6,428 nt of DNA from Dethiobacter sp. Lineage in GTDB: Bacteria; Bacillota_D; Dethiobacteria; Dethiobacterales; Dethiobacteraceae. A program made the position numbers and the translations under genes. Positions 6,170 through 6,428 of this stretch are shown here, in pieces. Below the pieces are notes generated by a model. It was given only the letters and a program-made list of their open reading frames with translations. It did no database searches and was not told where the DNA came from. The stretch spans positions 1 to 6,428 of the forward strand of contig JAGXSQ010000152.1 in assembly GCA_018333395.1 (NCBI GenBank). The letters run 5' to 3'. Every line of letters starts with the position of its first letter. Position 1 is the first letter of the stretch.

Positions 6170-6428
6170 ATGTTATCTTTTCTGATGAACGAAAGGCAGC
6201 AAAAACTGCAGGAGGAGACCAGAGCCTTTGTTAAGAGCGTAGATAAACAACTGATTTTAGATATGGATGCGGAACGCGTTACCTATCCGGCAGATTACAT
6301 GCGCGCCTTGGCAGACGTCAAACTGTTTGGGTTGCGCTTTCCACCGGAGTATGGCGGACGGGGGTACGGGTGGAGCGAAGAAGTAGTTGCGTTGGAGGAG
6401 ATCGGCTATTTAGGTACTTCATTGGCTT
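6170..6428 (+). CDS. Acyl-CoA dehydrogenase, N-terminal part (3' truncated by window)
   Basis: The frame opens at the ATG at 6170 and remains open to the right edge, giving 86 residues. The N-terminal helical domain of the acyl-CoA dehydrogenase family is recognisable: an ERQQKLQEETRAFV helix (8-21), the YPADYMRALADVKLFGLRF stretch (39-57), the hallmark PPEYGGRGYGW (58-68), and a helix EEVVALEEIGYLGTSLA (70-86). Such enzymes are flavoproteins that oxidise acyl-CoA thioesters to enoyl-CoA and pass electrons to an electron-transfer flavoprotein. The catalytic glutamate, FAD contacts and substrate-defining residues lie beyond the window, so chain-length or pathway cannot be assigned. An AGGAG site at 6158-6162, seven bases upstream, fixes the start. 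The gene begins 13 bases after pabC without a visible terminator, so it may share the folate transcript although its function seems unrelated. Confidence 0.88.
   Translation, partial: MLSFLMNERQQKLQEETRAFVKSVDKQLILDMDAERVTYPADYMRALADVKLFGLRFPPEYGGRGYGWSEEVVALEEIGYLGTSLA

Overview
The window is a folate biosynthesis locus in which every gene runs on the + strand. The tight packing, strong GGAGG-type ribosome binding sites, roughly half-GC composition and the look of the proteins suggest a Firmicutes bacterium, probably of the Clostridia or Negativicutes type. I cannot name a genus from the sequence alone.

Layout: positions 1-477 hold the 3' end of a gene ending in a STAS domain, most likely a SulP-family anion transporter cut by the window edge. 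A short gap (478-575) follows and probably carries the leader of the folate operon. Then come folE (576-1145), a small HD-domain protein (1145-1633), folP (1647-2471), folB (2473-2829), folK (2829-3296), pabA (3301-3903), pabB (3891-5318) and pabC (5320-6156). Neighbouring genes overlap by 1 to 13 bases or are separated by at most 13 bases, so this should be one transcript with much translational coupling. After a further 13-base gap the 5' end of an acyl-CoA dehydrogenase gene begins at 6170 and runs off the window.

How the genes work together: FolE opens the pterin branch by converting GTP to 7,8-dihydroneopterin triphosphate. FolB and FolK turn dihydroneopterin into 6-hydroxymethyl-dihydropterin diphosphate. 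PabA, PabB and PabC make p-aminobenzoate from chorismate. FolP joins the two branches to give dihydropteroate. The visible gaps are the removal of the triphosphate from dihydroneopterin triphosphate, the later glutamate addition (FolC) and the reduction (DHFR). The HD-domain protein between folE and folP has the metal-ligand pattern of a phosphohydrolase and sits where the missing dephosphorylation step would fit. This is the most interesting hypothesis in the window. The rest is a conventional, apparently intact pathway with no mobile element, CRISPR array or RNA gene that I could see.
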